A DNA stretch of 8,222 bases from Myxococcales bacterium (GTDB taxonomy: Bacteria > Desulfobacterota_B > Binatia > UBA1149 > SPBQ01): NCBI GenBank assembly GCA_004525875.1, contig SPBQ01000085.1, positions 1 to 8,222 of the forward strand. Direction: 5' to 3'. Below, piece after piece: positions 6,791 through 8,222 of this stretch; position 1 is the stretch's first letter, and every line of letters begins with the position of its first letter. The translations under genes were made by a program, and so were the position numbers. The notes under the pieces are model-generated. The model did no database searches and was not told the origin of the DNA. It worked only from the letters and a program-made list of their open reading frames with translations.

Positions 6791-7798
6791 ATGGCCCGCG
6801 AGCTGACAACGACCGCGGCCATCAACGAAGCACTGCGGATCGCCATGCGAACCGACCCCGACGTCATCCTCATGGGCGAGGACGTCGCAGGTGGCGGAGC
6901 CCTCGAGGCCGAGGGAACCGAGGAAGCCGGCGGCATCATGGGCACGACGCGCGGGCTGATCACCGAGTTCGGGCCCGAGCGCGTGCTCGACACGCCGATC
7001 AGCGAGATGGGCCTGATCGGCACGGCCGTCGGCGCCGCCGCGACCGGCATGCGTCCCGTCGCCGAGCTGATGTTCATCGATTTCCTCGGCGTGTGCCTCG
7101 ATCCGCTGCTCAACCAGGCCGCCAAGCTTCGCTACATGTTCGGCGGCAAGGCGAGCGTCCCCCTCACCGTCCGCACCGTGACGGGTGCCGGCATGCAGTC
7201 GGCCGCCCAGCACTCGCAGTCGCTCTACTGGATCACGGCCGGCATTCCCGGCCTCAAGACCGTCATTCCCTCCAACGCCTACGACGCCAAGGGCCTGTTG
7301 CTGGCATCGATTCGCAACGACGATCCGGTCGTCTTTTGCGAAGCCAAGGGTATCCTCTTCGACTCGACCGACGTGCCCGAAGAGGATTACATGATCCCCA
7401 TCGGCAAGGCGGCGGTCGCGCGCGAAGGCAATGACGTGACGCCCGTCGGCATGGGCGCCACCGTCAAGATGGCGCTGGCCGCGGCGGACACGCTCGCCGG
7501 CGACGGTATCAGCGCGGAGGTGATCGATCTGCGAAGTCTCGCACCACTCGACGAGTCGGCGATCCTCGCCTCGCTCGAGAAGACGGGCCGCCTGGTCGTC
7601 GTCGACGAGGCGACACCCCGCTGCGGGATCGCCAGCGACGTGGCGGCGCTGTGCGTCGACAAGGGATTCGACTTCCTCGACGCCCCCGTCAAGCGCGTCA
7701 CCGCGCCGCACACGCCGGTCCCGTTCAACGCGGCGCTCGAGGCGGCCTACATGCCGTCAGCCGAAAAGGTCGTCGCGGCCGTACGCGAAATGGGCTGA
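6791..7798 (+). CDS. Thiamine-diphosphate-dependent dehydrogenase E1, beta subunit (acetoin/pyruvate type)
   Basis: This 335-residue beta subunit completes the E1 active site at the alpha/beta interface. Visible marks are: the N-terminal INEALRIAMRTDPDVILMGEDV (11-32); DTPISEMGLIGTAVGAA (67-83), whose Glu72 is the expected cofactor-activating glutamate; MFIDFLG (94-100); the QHSQSLYWITAGIPGLKTVIPS stretch (140-161), containing the conserved His141; and the C-terminal transketolase domain with VIDLRSLAPLD (244-254), VVVDEATPRCGIASDVAA (269-286) and RVTAPHTPVPFNAALE (302-317). The last segment strongly recalls AcoB of acetoin dehydrogenases, though pyruvate dehydrogenase beta subunits share it. 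AAGGAG (6778-6783), inside the end of E1 alpha, lies seven bases before the ATG. With only one base between stop and start, the two subunits should be translationally coupled, fitting their 1:1 stoichiometry. A frame open further upstream overlaps E1 alpha and is not coding. Confidence 0.93.
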   Translation: MARELTTTAAINEALRIAMRTDPDVILMGEDVAGGGALEAEGTEEAGGIMGTTRGLITEFGPERVLDTPISEMGLIGTAVGAAATGMRPVAELMFIDFLGVCLDPLLNQAAKLRYMFGGKASVPLTVRTVTGAGMQSAAQHSQSLYWITAGIPGLKTVIPSNAYDAKGLLLASIRNDDPVVFCEAKGILFDSTDVPEEDYMIPIGKAAVAREGNDVTPVGMGATVKMALAAADTLAGDGISAEVIDLRSLAPLDESAILASLEKTGRLVVVDEATPRCGIASDVAALCVDKGFDFLDAPVKRVTAPHTPVPFNAALEAAYMPSAEKVVAAVREMG

Positions 7799-7815
7799 GC
7801 CTCGGACCCGCGAGC

Positions 7816-8222
7816 GTGGCGACCCCGATCAAGATGCCGAAGTTCGGCATGACGATGACCGAGGGCACGGTCATCGAATGGCGTTGCGATCTCGGATCGA
7901 CGATCGAGCGGGGCGCGATCCTGCTCGTCATCGAGTCGGAGAAGGCCGAGATCGAGGTCGAGGCAACCGCCTCGGGTCTGCTAGGCCATATCTACGTGGA
8001 GCCCGGCGAGACCGTGCCGTGCGGAACCCTGCTCGCGGTACTCACCGATGCCGACGAGGAGGCGTTCGACGCACAGGCCTTTCGTGCCCAGCACGACACG
8101 CCCCAGACAGCCACTCTCGCGCCGACGTCGAGGCCTCACGCGACCGTGCCTTCATCCGGCACGCCTCCAACTGCGGCATCCACGAGCGGTGCCGGAGCCG
8201 GCGGGCGAGACAGTCGAAAAGC
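7816..8222 (+). CDS. Dihydrolipoamide acyltransferase E2, lipoyl domain and linker (cut by right edge)
   Basis: The first 135 codons of an E2 component are visible. The protein opens with ATPIKMPKFGMTMTEGTVIEW, a textbook lipoyl-domain N-terminus, followed by VIESEKAEIEVEA, in which Lys43 is the expected lipoylated lysine, and GHIYVEPGETVPCG for the second half of the barrel. After about residue 80 a Pro/Ala/Thr/Ser/Gly-rich linker begins and runs to the window edge. The peripheral-subunit-binding and catalytic domains, if present, lie beyond it. A GTG start at 7816 is chosen because it gives the usual six residues before MPKFG; the ATG at 7834 would remove part of the first strand. The Shine-Dalgarno is weak (GGA at 7804-7806), and the gap after E1 beta is 17 bases, so translation is probably coupled. 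The E2 accepts the acyl group from E1 and passes it to CoA. Some acetoin-dehydrogenase AcoC proteins carry an alpha/beta-hydrolase-like domain instead of the classical E2 core; the cut hides which applies here. Confidence 0.9.
   Translation, partial: MATPIKMPKFGMTMTEGTVIEWRCDLGSTIERGAILLVIESEKAEIEVEATASGLLGHIYVEPGETVPCGTLLAVLTDADEEAFDAQAFRAQHDTPQTATLAPTSRPHATVPSSGTPPTAASTSGAGAGGRDSRK

Noticed and set aside
5749..7125. 458-codon minus-strand open frame
   Set aside because: It lies entirely opposite E1 alpha and E1 beta, which carry complete cofactor motifs. The antisense translation has no recognisable domain; long antisense frames are common at this GC content.
6680..7711. 343-codon minus-strand open frame
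   Set aside because: It is a shadow of E1 beta with His/Arg/Gly/Asp-heavy composition and no family motif.
1..8222. tRNA, rRNA, CRISPR arrays, insertion sequences, att sites
   Set aside because: Intergenic gaps are all shorter than about 115 bases. No cloverleaf, spaced direct repeats, transposase or terminal inverted repeats were seen on either strand.

Overview
The window is high-GC bacterial DNA, about two-thirds G+C by eye, and densely coded. It holds eight protein genes, two of them cut by the window edges, and no RNA gene, mobile element or CRISPR array that I can see. The gene set combines a wax ester synthase/diacylglycerol acyltransferase, an F420-dependent luciferase-like oxidoreductase, a class II fumarase, a retinol-dehydrogenase-like SDR and an acetoin/pyruvate-dehydrogenase-type E1/E2 operon. 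This suggests an aerobic, lipid-metabolising bacterium that makes coenzyme F420, such as an actinobacterium or an uncultured Binatia-like (former deltaproteobacterial) lineage. That placement is inference; no marker gene is present.

Left block, minus strand (1-2079): a WS/DGAT acyltransferase (2079 to 499) is followed, 30 bases after its stop and in the same frame, by the N-terminal half of an alpha/beta hydrolase that runs off the left edge. The pair reads as a neutral-lipid operon, one gene making acyl esters and the other plausibly an esterase. A short intergenic region of about 105 bp holds an inverted repeat and separates it from the divergent plus-strand F420-dependent oxidoreductase (2185-3231).

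Middle block: the oxidoreductase converges, with only 21 bp between stop codons, on fumC (4641 to 3253, minus). FumC is divergent from an SDR (4744-5697, plus).

Right block, plus strand (5809-8222): genes for E1 alpha, E1 beta and the start of E2 of a 2-oxoacid/acetoin dehydrogenase complex. They are packed with gaps of 1 and 17 bases, behind a plausible sigma70-like promoter and a strong ribosome binding site. The E2 gene is cut after its lipoyl domain.

I see no clearly new multi-gene system. The main open points are the substrate of the E1/E2 complex, the start site within an ATGACG repeat, the hairpin between the acyltransferase and hydrolase genes, and the role of the F420 enzyme beside a storage-lipid gene.
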